A DNA stretch of 35,047 nucleotides from Candidatus Bacteroides intestinavium. GTDB taxonomy: Bacteria > Bacteroidota > Bacteroidia > Bacteroidales > Bacteroidaceae. Positions 28,043-35,047 of the stretch are shown here, in pieces. The notes under the pieces were generated by a model. It had not been told where the DNA came from and ran no database searches. It saw only the letters and a list, made by a program, of their open reading frames with translations. Each line of letters starts with the position of its first letter. Position 1 is the stretch's first letter. A program made the translations under genes and the position numbers. The DNA lies in NCBI GenBank assembly GCA_019118325.1, contig DWZE01000005.1, positions 1-35,047 of the forward strand, in the 5' to 3' direction.

Positions 28043-28876
28043 ATGAAACAACATTTTAAACTTCTGACGCTCGCCGTGGCATTGGTGGCGGGCCTTACGA
28101 CGATGACCTCTTGCCTGAACGGTGATGATGATCCTACGCAGACGTTCGCCCCGGTAGTCAAGGTGTACACCACGTATCTGGGGATGGGGGTTTACTTTGA
28201 AAGCATCGACGGAGTGCGCATCGAGCCTACGGAGGCCTCCTACAACGCTTCCATCTCCCAGGGCATGAACTGGAATAACTACAACGGACAGATCATCCAG
28301 CTGCAGTACAGCTATAATCCCGAATCGCCGGACGTGGAGATTACGGACGATGGTATCTCCGGCGTCACGCTGATCGGGTTCTATCCGATGAACAGCCCCG
28401 TCGAGGTGGTGCAGAGCGAAGGCGCGGCCAACGACTCCATCGGCAACATGCCCATCATCTCCATCGGCGAGGACAATTACAACGGCTCCTCCGTCAAGGC
28501 GCAATATTGGGATGAACACAACCTGTTAGTCCCCATCAACTACTACCTGGGCACCTACCAGCACACCTTCACCCTGGAGTACCGCCCCTACGAGTCGGCC
28601 CTGTCCGACGGCACCCTGCGCCTCTATCTGGAGCACAACAAGCAGGAAGACAACCCCTCGCAGAATAATACTTCGTGGGATTACGCACTCTACGGGAACT
28701 CTTTCCTGTATTACCGCGCGTTCAACCTCTCCAACGTGGAGAACTACCTGTCGATGCAGGGCCAGTCCATGCCCACGTCTGTGACCATCGTGGCCCGCGA
28801 GGATGACTATTCGATAGACCTGACCGACACCACTCCGACGCAGGAGTACGTGGTGACTTACGAAGCTGAACAATAA
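28043..28876 (+). CDS. NigD-like lipoprotein
   Basis: A 277-residue exported lipoprotein: signal residues 1-23 with lipobox 'TMTSC' (C24), followed by the acidic 'LNGDDDP' spacer typical of Bacteroidetes surface lipoproteins. The rest is beta-rich, with 'QYWDEHNLLVPINYYLGTYQHTFTLEYRPYE' resembling the C-terminal sandwich of NigD-like proteins. The family takes its name from a bacteriocin locus in Prevotella; most members have no demonstrated function. The family call is moderate. It is probably co-transcribed with the Yip1-like gene 9 bp downstream. Confidence 0.6.
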   Translation: MKQHFKLLTLAVALVAGLTTMTSCLNGDDDPTQTFAPVVKVYTTYLGMGVYFESIDGVRIEPTEASYNASISQGMNWNNYNGQIIQLQYSYNPESPDVEITDDGISGVTLIGFYPMNSPVEVVQSEGAANDSIGNMPIISIGEDNYNGSSVKAQYWDEHNLLVPINYYLGTYQHTFTLEYRPYESALSDGTLRLYLEHNKQEDNPSQNNTSWDYALYGNSFLYYRAFNLSNVENYLSMQGQSMPTSVTIVAREDDYSIDLTDTTPTQEYVVTYEAEQ

Positions 28877-28885
28877 CCGTATCCC

Positions 28886-29461
28886 TTGGACTACAAGAAT
28901 TTACTACATATCACCTTATTGCTGATTTCCTCCCCGGCCCGTGCCTGGGAGGAAATTCGTTTGCAGGGGGACAGGCGCCAGGTCTTCACGGCCTTCGTCT
29001 ATCCCATGATTGGTTTGTGCGGCCTCAGCGTCTTCATCGGCGCGTTGTGGACGAACGGGTGGGGCGGGCCGCAGAGTTTCCAGTACGCCATGACGGAATG
29101 TTGCTCGGTGGCCGTGTCATTGTTTGGCGGATACTTCCTCTCCGCGTGGCTGATGGACAAACTCCGCGTGCGTCTGCTCCGGGCGCGGGCCGACCTTCCG
29201 CGGATGTGGCAGTTCGCCGGCTATGGGATGGTGGTCTTCTTCCTGCTGAAGATAGTGCTGGGCATCCTGCCCGAGTTTCAGATCATCGCCCTCGTGGCGC
29301 AGTTCTACACCCTCTACGTCGTGTGGGAGGGGAGCCGCGTGCTGCTCGAGGCGGACGATTCGCGCCGGCTGAGCTTCACGTTGCTGGCTTTCGTCCTGCT
29401 CGTGGGGTGTCCGATGCTGGTGGAGTGGGTGTTCAACGAATTGACTTTCATGCTCAACTGA
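28886..29461 (+). CDS. Yip1-like integral membrane protein
   Basis: A 191-residue membrane protein with about five hydrophobic segments (roughly 36-56, 68-90, 110-130, 132-150 and 163-183). The N-terminal 'HITLLLISSPARAWEEIR' matches the pattern of bacterial Yip1/DUF1282-type proteins ('…SP..aW..i'). The start is a TTG at 28886, 9 bp after the NigD-like stop: the first in-frame ATG is 40 codons later and would remove the conserved segment. Function is unknown. It is followed by a repeat element rather than a recognisable terminator. Confidence 0.72.
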   Translation: MDYKNLLHITLLLISSPARAWEEIRLQGDRRQVFTAFVYPMIGLCGLSVFIGALWTNGWGGPQSFQYAMTECCSVAVSLFGGYFLSAWLMDKLRVRLLRARADLPRMWQFAGYGMVVFFLLKIVLGILPEFQIIALVAQFYTLYVVWEGSRVLLEADDSRRLSFTLLAFVLLVGCPMLVEWVFNELTFMLN

Positions 29462-29476
29462 AAATAGAGCCGGCTG

Positions 29477-29600
29477 ATTCTTCAGACGCTGATGCCGCTG
29501 ATGGATAATCCGTTTGATAACGGATAATCAGCCCATAAAGAAAATGAATCCGCGTCATCCGCGTCATCTGCGTCTAAAGAATCACACCGATAAATTATCA
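29477..29600 (+). repeat. Palindromic intergenic element, copy 1 (before smpB)
   Basis: An imperfect palindrome of about 124 bp. The left arm ATTCTTCAGACGCTGATGCC matches the right arm around 29561-29582 with a few mismatches, and a perfect inner hairpin ATCCGTT-TGAT-AACGGAT lies at 29508-29525. The tail AATCACACCGATAAATTATC is shared with copies 2 and 3. It ends 38 bp before the smpB ATG. Confidence 0.8.
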
Positions 29601-29638
29601 CGTAAACTTAACTGTAATAACTGTAATTGTCAGTTCCA

Positions 29639-30091
29639 ATGAAGCAACCTGCGATAAACATCAAGAACAAGCGTGCCACGTTCGACTACGAACTGCTGGA
29701 CACCTATACGGCGGGTATCGTCCTGACGGGCACCGAGATCAAGTCCATCCGCCAGGGAAAGGCCAGCCTGGTGGATACCTTCTGCTACTTTGCCAACGGC
29801 GAGTTGTGGGTGAAGAACATGCACGTGGCCGAATATTTCTACGGCTCCTACAACAACCATTCCGCCCGGCGCGACCGCAAGCTCCTCCTCCAGAAGAAAG
29901 AGCTGGAGAAGTTGCAGCGCACCTCGCGCGACCCCGGCTTCACCATCGTCCCCGTCCGCCTCTTCATCAACGAGAAGGGACTGGCCAAGCTGGTGGTGGC
30001 CCTGGCCAAGGGCAAGAAGCAATATGACAAGCGCCAGGCCCTGCGCGAGAAGGACGACAAGCGCGACATGGCGCGGATGTTCAAGCGCTGA
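29639..30091 (+). CDS. smpB: SsrA-binding protein SmpB
   Basis: A 150-residue partner of tmRNA that positions it on stalled ribosomes for trans-translation. Family motifs are '[33 protein letters not shown]' near the start, '[15 protein letters not shown]', and the basic C-terminal tail '[19 protein letters not shown]', which enters the empty mRNA channel. The ATG at 29639 is preferred over a TTG four codons earlier. No ssrA (tmRNA) gene was recognised in the window. Copies of the same palindromic element lie before and after this gene. Confidence 0.97.
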   Translation: MKQPAINIKNKRATFDYELLDTYTAGIVLTGTEIKSIRQGKASLVDTFCYFANGELWVKNMHVAEYFYGSYNNHSARRDRKLLLQKKELEKLQRTSRDPGFTIVPVRLFINEKGLAKLVVALAKGKKQYDKRQALREKDDKRDMARMFKR

Positions 30092-30102
30092 CGATAAATA
30101 GA

Positions 30103-30236
30103 AATTTAATTCTTTAGACGCAAATGACGCTGATTTATAATCTTTGATAACGGGTAATCAGTCAATAAAGAAAATGAATCTGCGTCATCCGCGTCATCTG
30201 CGTCTAAAGAATCACACCGATAAATCATCATTTAAT
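30103..30236 (+). repeat. Palindromic intergenic element, copy 2 (between smpB and metH)
   Basis: The left arm TTCTTTAGACGCAAATGACGC (30110-30130) and right arm GCGTCATCTGCGTCTAAAGA differ at one position as an inverted repeat. The centre 'ATAATCTTTGATAACGGGTA' and the tail 'ATCACACCGATAAATCATCA' are shared with copy 3. It ends about 14 bp before the metH ATG, so it forms nearly the whole metH leader. Confidence 0.85.
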
Positions 30237-30250
30237 CACCCCTCCTTATT

Positions 30251-32980
30251 ATGCACTCTCTTGCCGAATCCATCCGCCGGCGCCTCCTCATCCTGGACGG
30301 CGCCATGGGCACCATGATACAGCGCCGCGGCCTCACGGAAGCCGACTTCCGGGGCACGCGCTTCGCGCAGTCTCCCGTCCCCCTGAAGGGCAACAATGAC
30401 CTCCTGTGCCTCACCCGCCCCGACGTGGTGGAGGACATCCACCGCCGCTATCTCGAGGCCGGGGCGGACATCATCGAGACCAATACCTTCAACGCCACGC
30501 GCATCAGCCAGGCGGATTACCATACGGAAGCCTGCGTGCGCGACATCAACCTGCAGGCCGCCCGCCTGGCACGCTCCCTGGCCGACGAATATACCCGCCG
30601 CACGCCGGAGAAGCCGCGCTACGTGGCCGGCTCCGTGGGGCCCACCAACAAGACCCTCTCCCTGAGTCCCGACGTGAATAATCCCGCCTTGCGCTCGCTC
30701 GCCTTCGACTCCCTGGCCGAGGCTTATCTCGAACAGATGGCCGCCTTGCTGGAGGGAGGGGTGGACGCGCTGCTGGTGGAGACCATCTTCGACACGCTCA
30801 ACGCCAAGGCGGCCATCCGTGCCGCCCGCGAGGCCATGGAGCGCACGGGACGGACGGTGCCCCTGATGCTGTCCGTCACCGTGTCCGAAGGCGGGCGTAC
30901 CCTCTCCGGGCAGACGCTGGACGCTTTCCTGGCCTCCGTGGAGCATGCGGGCCTCTTCTCCGTAGGCTTGAACTGCTCCTTCGGCGCGCGCCAGATGAAG
31001 CCCTGGCTGGAGCAGCTGGCCGCCCGCGCGCCTTATTACATCAGCGCATATCCCAACGCCGGCCTCCCCAACAGCCTGGGGCAATATGACCAGACGCCGG
31101 AGGAGATGGCGCGCGAGCTGGAGGCGTTTGTGGACGAGGGCCTGGTGAATATCCTCGGCGGATGTTGCGGCACCACGGACGAGCACATCGCCCGCCTGGC
31201 CCGCCTCGTGGACGGCGCACGGGTGCATGTGCCTGTCCGGAGGGGCGATACGCTCTGCCTCTCCGGCCTGGAGGTGCTGGAGGTGAAGCCGGAGAATAAT
31301 TTCGTCAACGTGGGCGAGCGGTGCAACGTGGCCGGCTCGCGCAAGTTCCTGCGGCTCATCAACGAGAAGAAATACGAGGAAGCCCTGGGCATCGCCCGCA
31401 AGCAGGTGGAGGACGGGGCGCAGGTCATCGACATCAACATGGACGACGGCCTCCTGGCCGCCCGTGCCGAGATGGTCCATTTCCTCCACCTCATTGCCTC
31501 CGAGCCGGACATTGCCCGTGTCCCCGTGATGCTCGACTCGTCCGACTGGCAGGTCATCGAGGCGGGCTTGAAATGCCTGCAGGGCAAGGCCATCGTCAAC
31601 TCCATCTCCCTGAAGGAGGGCGAGGCGAAGCTGTTGGAGCATGCCCGCACCCTCCGCCGCTATGGGGCCGCGGTGGTGGTGATGGCTTTCGACGAACAGG
31701 GGCAGGCGGATACCTACGAACGCCGCATCGAGGTTTGCGCGCGTGCCTACCGCCTCCTGACGGAGCAGGCGGGACTCCCTCCGCAGGACATCATCTTCGA
31801 CCCCAATGTCCTGGCCATCGCCACGGGCATGCCCGAACACGACAACTATGCCGTGGACTTCATCCGTGCCGCCGCGTGGATCCGCCGGAACCTGCCGGGG
31901 GCGCACGTCAGCGGGGGGGTGAGCAACCTGTCCTTCTCGTTCCGAGGCAACAATTACCTGCGCGAGGCGATGCATGCCGTCTTCCTCTACCACGCCATCC
32001 GCGCGGGCATGGATATGGGCATTGTCAATCCGGCGTCGTCCGTGCTCTATACGGACCTCTCCGCCGAGGTGCTGGAGCGCATCGAGGACGTGGTGCTCAA
32101 CCGCCGTCCCGATGCCGCCGAGCGCCTGCTGGAGGTGGCTCACTCCCTTCAGCAAGTCTCCACGAAGGAGGCGGCGGGCGGGGCCGACTGGCGTGAGGCG
32201 CCGGTGGACGAACGCCTGCAACAGGCCCTGGTGAAGGGCATCGGCGACTATCTGGAGGAGGACCTGGCGGAGGCGCTGAAGCAATACCCCCGTGCCGTGG
32301 ACATCATCGAGGGCCCCCTGATGGCGGGCATGAACCGGGTGGGCGACCTCTTCGGCGCGGGCAAGATGTTCCTGCCCCAGGTGGTGAAGACCGCACGCAC
32401 GATGAAGAAGGCCGTTGCCATCCTCCAGCCCGCCATCGAGGCGGAGAAAACCGGCGGGGCGACCTCTGCCGGGCGCGTCCTGCTCGCTACGGTGAAGGGG
32501 GACGTGCACGACATCGGCAAGAATATCGTCGCCGTGGTGATGGCGTGCAACGGCTATGAGATTATCGACCTGGGCGTGATGGTGCCCGCTGAGGACATCG
32601 TGCGCCGCGCCGTCGAAGAGCGGGCGGACATCATTGGCCTGAGCGGCCTCATTACCCCCTCGCTGGAGGAGATGGCGCACGTGGCCCGCGAGTTGGAGAA
32701 GGCGGGGCTGGACATACCCCTCCTCGTAGGCGGCGCCACCACCTCGCGCCTCCATACGGCGCTGCGCATCGCGCCTGCCTACCACGCGCCGGTGGTCCAT
32801 CTGAAGGATGCTTCGCAAAATGCCGGGGTAGCCGCCCGCCTGATGAATCCCGCCCAGCGCGAGGCTTTCGCCCGTGAGTTGGACGAAGAGTATGCCCGCC
32901 TGCGTGCGGAGTATGTGCGGAAAGAATCGCCCGTGCTTTCGCTGGAAGAGGCGCGGGAGAGGAGGTTGAAGCTGTTTTAA
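30251..32980 (+). CDS. metH: Cobalamin-dependent methionine synthase MetH without reactivation domain
   Basis: A 909-residue enzyme that transfers a methyl group from methyltetrahydrofolate through cobalamin to homocysteine. The homocysteine domain has zinc ligands C242 ('LNCSFGA') and C305/C306 ('[10 protein letters not shown]'). The pterin domain follows ('[16 protein letters not shown]', then 'DINMDDGLL'). The cap and B12 domains include '[10 protein letters not shown]', with cobalt ligand H753. The protein ends at '[13 protein letters not shown]', where longer MetH proteins continue into the about 330-residue AdoMet-binding reactivation domain. No remnant of that domain is visible in the repeats downstream. 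A separate reactivation protein, or tolerance under anaerobiosis, must be assumed. Flanked by palindromic elements on both sides. Confidence 0.95.
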   Translation: MHSLAESIRRRLLILDGAMGTMIQRRGLTEADFRGTRFAQSPVPLKGNNDLLCLTRPDVVEDIHRRYLEAGADIIETNTFNATRISQADYHTEACVRDINLQAARLARSLADEYTRRTPEKPRYVAGSVGPTNKTLSLSPDVNNPALRSLAFDSLAEAYLEQMAALLEGGVDALLVETIFDTLNAKAAIRAAREAMERTGRTVPLMLSVTVSEGGRTLSGQTLDAFLASVEHAGLFSVGLNCSFGARQMKPWLEQLAARAPYYISAYPNAGLPNSLGQYDQTPEEMARELEAFVDEGLVNILGGCCGTTDEHIARLARLVDGARVHVPVRRGDTLCLSGLEVLEVKPENNFVNVGERCNVAGSRKFLRLINEKKYEEALGIARKQVEDGAQVIDINMDDGLLAARAEMVHFLHLIASEPDIARVPVMLDSSDWQVIEAGLKCLQGKAIVNSISLKEGEAKLLEHARTLRRYGAAVVVMAFDEQGQADTYERRIEVCARAYRLLTEQAGLPPQDIIFDPNVLAIATGMPEHDNYAVDFIRAAAWIRRNLPGAHVSGGVSNLSFSFRGNNYLREAMHAVFLYHAIRAGMDMGIVNPASSVLYTDLSAEVLERIEDVVLNRRPDAAERLLEVAHSLQQVSTKEAAGGADWREAPVDERLQQALVKGIGDYLEEDLAEALKQYPRAVDIIEGPLMAGMNRVGDLFGAGKMFLPQVVKTARTMKKAVAILQPAIEAEKTGGATSAGRVLLATVKGDVHDIGKNIVAVVMACNGYEIIDLGVMVPAEDIVRRAVEERADIIGLSGLITPSLEEMAHVARELEKAGLDIPLLVGGATTSRLHTALRIAPAYHAPVVHLKDASQNAGVAARLMNPAQREAFARELDEEYARLRAEYVRKESPVLSLEEARERRLKLF

Positions 32981-33002
32981 GAGAGGGGGCGGAATTTTAG
33001 TT

Positions 33003-33289
33003 TTAGGCGCGGATTACGCGGATTTCGCGGATATAAGTAGATGTTGATGTTTATACGATAAACAGGAATTTAATTTTTTAGACGCAGATGACGCTGATGC
33101 CGCTGATTTATAATCTTTGATAACGGGTAATCTGTCAATAAAGAAAATGAATCTGCGTCATCCGCGTCATCTGCGTCTAAAGAATCAGCCCGATAAATTA
33201 TCATTTAATTCTTGCGACTTGTTTATAATCATGGAATCAGCGTTTTATGATGAAAAACAATCCGTGAAATCCGCGTAATCCGCGCCTAA
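33003..33289. repeat. Outer inverted repeat enclosing palindromic element copy 3
   Basis: The 30-bp arms at 33003-33032 and 33260-33289 are inverted repeats with one mismatch (29 of 30). Each contains the beat GGATTACGCGGATTTC. They belong to a different family from the inner element. The 344-bp spacer between the metH and mltF stops (32981-33324) is almost entirely this nested structure. Confidence 0.85.
33067..33213 (+). repeat. Palindromic intergenic element, copy 3 (after metH)
   Basis: Perfect 18-bp inverted arms TTTAGACGCAGATGACGC (33077-33094) and GCGTCATCTGCGTCTAAA (33164-33181). The tail 'CCGATAAATTATCATTTAAT' is shared with copies 1 and 2. The orientation is the same as copies 1 and 2. 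It lies inside the 30-bp outer inverted repeat. Confidence 0.85.
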
Positions 33290-33324
33290 CAGACTTTTAG
33301 CACGTCTGCGGCAACTCAATTCCC

Positions 33325-34719
33325 CTATTCCTTAATCTTTTCCTTATACAGCTCATACCTCTCCGTGATTTCCCGCACGAACGCATACGTTTCCGTGCCG
33401 CGGAAATACCCGAACTTGCATACCGGGTCGGTGAAATACTCCTCGTTGCTCTTCAGCAGGATATATTTCTCCACATTGTCGCGCCACACGTGTGGGTCCT
33501 TGCCATATTTTTCCGCCAGGGCCATGGCGTCCAGCACGTGGCCGATGCCCGAATTATACGACGCCAGGACGAAGTTGGTGCGTTCCGGCTCGGGGATGTC
33601 CGTGAAGCTGCGTGCGGTGATGCCCAGGTACTTCACGGCCGCCCGGACGCTTTCCTCCGCATCCTGCTCCTTGCCGGGTGGCACGCCCATGGCTTGTGCC
33701 GTGGAGGGCATCAGTTGCATCAGCCCCTTGGCGCCCGCCCACGAGACGGCCGTGGTGTCGAAGTTGGATTCCTTGTAGGCCAGGGAGGCCAGCAGGCGCC
33801 AGTCCCAGCCTATCTGGGGCGCGTATTTCTTGAACAGGGCGTCGTAGTCCGAGATGATGCCTTGGCTCAGCGAGAGGATGGGGGTGTGGGGCAGGGCCTT
33901 GCTCGTCTCGAAATAGCGCTTCATGCTGGCCGTGTAGGCGGGCGAGGCGGCATTTTCCTGTTGCCAGCGGTCGGCTGCCTCGGCCAGCAGGGGGCAGTCC
34001 CGCCGCACGGCCCACGAGGCGCGCTGGTCGAAGCTGATGGCCAGGCGTGTGTCCAGGTTGGGGTAGTAGGTGGCGTTCAGGCGGGCCACGTCGTTGTCTG
34101 CCACGGTGTAGTCAATCTCCCCGCGGGCCACTTGCCCGATGAGGTCCTCCACCCCGATGCTGTCCGCCCGCACCTGGTAGATGAGGATGCCTCCGCCCAG
34201 TTCCTTGTTCAGGTTCACCAGGCGTTCGTAGTACTTGCCGGGTGTCACGTAGACTTTTTTCCCTATCAGCTCCGTCACGTCCGTCAGGGTTTCTCCGCGT
34301 CCGCGCTGCCGCTGCACGATGACCTGGTGGGTGATGACTTCGTTGCCGCAGTACGCCAGGCTGTCGCGTCCCTCCTTGGTGATGGGCAGGGTATAGGCGA
34401 TGAGGTCGCCCTCGCCCGCCAGGAGCCTCCGTTCCAGGTCGGCCGCGTTGCGGGCCACCCTCACCTCCAGCTCCAGGCCCAGGCTCTCGGCAAACTGGTG
34501 TGCCAGTTCGTACTGGAAGCCCATCTCCTGTCCGCGGTAGAGGAAGTAGGACGTGGAGCTGTAGAGCGTCAGTGCTACCATCCGTCCGCTGTCCTGCAGT
34601 TGGGGCAGGTCGCGCGGGGCGGTCGCGGAGGCCGCCTGCTTCCGTCCGCCGTGGCAGGAGGCGAGCAGGATGCAGAGCAGTATCGGGAGGAGTGTGGTTG
34701 TCAGGGCTTTCTGTCGCAT
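33325..34719 (-). CDS. MltF-like membrane-bound lytic transglycosylase
   Basis: A 464-residue lipoprotein that would cleave peptidoglycan glycan strands to 1,6-anhydro-muropeptides. The signal ends with lipobox 'LLASC' (C22). Residues about 45-275 form a periplasmic substrate-binding-protein domain ('MGFQYELAHQFAESLGLELEV', 'YTVADNDVARLNA'). Residues about 290-440 form the SLT domain with catalytic E317 in 'LAYKESNFDTTAVSW', then 'GAKGLMQLMPSTA' and 'LASYNSGIGHVLDA'. This SBP-plus-SLT order is that of MltF. The start at 34719 is set by the -7 element at 34749-34756; an in-frame ATG at 34779 lies upstream of that promoter. It is convergent with metH. Confidence 0.92.
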   Translation of the reverse strand: MRQKALTTTLLPILLCILLASCHGGRKQAASATAPRDLPQLQDSGRMVALTLYSSTSYFLYRGQEMGFQYELAHQFAESLGLELEVRVARNAADLERRLLAGEGDLIAYTLPITKEGRDSLAYCGNEVITHQVIVQRQRGRGETLTDVTELIGKKVYVTPGKYYERLVNLNKELGGGILIYQVRADSIGVEDLIGQVARGEIDYTVADNDVARLNATYYPNLDTRLAISFDQRASWAVRRDCPLLAEAADRWQQENAASPAYTASMKRYFETSKALPHTPILSLSQGIISDYDALFKKYAPQIGWDWRLLASLAYKESNFDTTAVSWAGAKGLMQLMPSTAQAMGVPPGKEQDAEESVRAAVKYLGITARSFTDIPEPERTNFVLASYNSGIGHVLDAMALAEKYGKDPHVWRDNVEKYILLKSNEEYFTDPVCKFGYFRGTETYAFVREITERYELYKEKIKE

Positions 34720-34748
34720 AGGGTGTGTGGGTTTCAGGGTTACGCAGG

Positions 34749-34756
34749 CAAAGGTA
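34749..34756 (-). promoter_or_regulatory. -7 element of the MltF-like gene
   Basis: TACCTTTG on the minus strand fits TAnnTTTG, 29 bp before the ATG at 34719. Confidence 0.55.
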
Positions 34757-34918
34757 GTCAGATATGGGCAAAACGCCAAATTTTGGGGGTGCGTAATGGG
34801 CGAAAATCGGCAGGAAAAAACGACTTTTTGATTTTGGCCTTGAATATGAGGCGGTTATGATGCCTTTTTAACATTTGCCGTTCCGTGGGGGCGGGGAGAC
34901 AGGCCTTGCGTCCGGGGG

Positions 34919-35047
34919 TGTCTTACCCTAAAAAACGTAGACACTTTTAGGCCCAATAAAAGTGTTCTATTATGATAAAGATTTATCGAAAACAAACGCC
35001 CAAGGACGTGCGTGAGAAAATCGTCCGGGAGTATTTGTCGGGTCAAG
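34919..35047 (+). mobile_element. Probable left end of an insertion sequence, cut by the window edge
   Basis: A candidate terminus starts at TGTCTTACCC (34919) and is followed by an ACACTTTT/AAAAGTGT hairpin (34941-34948 with 34958-34965) just before a transposase-like start. The right end and target duplication lie outside the window, so the boundary is uncertain. Confidence 0.4.
34972..35047 (+). CDS. Partial transposase-like helix-turn-helix protein (N-terminus only)
   Basis: An ATG at 34972 opens a frame that runs off the window after 25 codons: 'MIKIYRKQTPKDVREKIVRE' then 'YLSGQ'. A short basic N-terminus followed by 'REKIV..YLSG' is what first open reading frames of IS3-like elements often look like (DNA-binding OrfA). 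The family cannot be fixed from 25 residues, and a non-transposase HTH protein is possible. Confidence 0.45.
   Translation, partial: MIKIYRKQTPKDVREKIVREYLSGQ

Noticed and set aside
30136-30150. Possible promoter (ATAATCTTTG) inside palindromic element copies 2 and 3
   Set aside because: The gap between TA and TTTG is three bases rather than two and copy 1 lacks it, so it does not fit the -7 consensus.
30236-32818. 860-residue open frame on the minus strand
   Set aside because: It is the antisense shadow of metH in GC-rich DNA; the translation is low-complexity and has no start signal or family motif.
34855-35046. Minus-strand open frame of 63 codons at the right edge
   Set aside because: It overlaps the putative insertion sequence end antisense and shows no family resemblance.

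Overview
The window looks like a chromosome segment of a GC-rich member of the Bacteroidales (Bacteroidaceae-like). The evidence is repeated Bacteroidetes-type -7 elements (TAnnTTTG) a short distance before start codons, the near absence of Shine-Dalgarno sites, and lineage-typical families: GLPGLI proteins, a CarboxypepD_reg/plug/barrel outer membrane protein, TamL, DUF3332, a GGGtGRT protein, a NigD-like lipoprotein and a MetH of about 910 residues. Most genes are chromosomal housekeeping functions. No rRNA, tRNA or CRISPR array was recognised. Species cannot be named from the sequence alone.

Layout. Positions 188-3204 (+) hold a radical SAM protein, a flavodiiron protein (FprA) and NagB, closed by a hairpin terminator. 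Positions about 3361-3790 are the 3' remnant of a group II intron. Positions 3805-8239 (-) hold an AMP-forming acyl-CoA ligase and an NtrB/NtrC-like two-component pair. Positions 8460-13589 (+) form an AT-richer accessory block: three GLPGLI proteins in tandem and a plug/barrel outer membrane protein, with a convergent TetR regulator at 13605-14204 (-). Positions 14562-16865 (+) encode TamL. Positions 16944-21732 (-) carry a DUF3332 lipoprotein, then a run of tgt, an LptF/G-type permease, an aldo/keto reductase-ferredoxin lipoprotein and a DUF1893 protein. Lon (-) and TrmN6 (+) diverge at about 24.5 kb. Positions 25424-27154 (-) hold a GGGtGRT protein and a NifU-like scaffold protein. Positions 27437-32980 (+) hold a DMP19-type protein, a NigD-like lipoprotein, a Yip1-like membrane protein, smpB and metH. 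An MltF-like lytic transglycosylase (-) follows, and the right edge cuts into what looks like an insertion sequence.

The spacers are unusually structured. A 22-bp tandem repeat occurs at two loci 13 kb apart (14285-14372 and 27303-27384), the second inside the predicted 5' leader of the DMP19 gene. A palindromic element of about 125-145 bp occurs three times, before smpB, before metH and after metH. The third copy is nested inside a 30-bp inverted repeat of another family. A fourth, also nested, inverted-repeat element separates lon from tgt.

The best candidates for undescribed biology are the GLPGLI x3/outer-membrane-barrel/TetR module next to a divergent sigma54-type two-component system, the NifU-like/GGGtGRT pair, and the dispersed repeat families. 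Protein functions come from motif recognition by eye; no database search was run.
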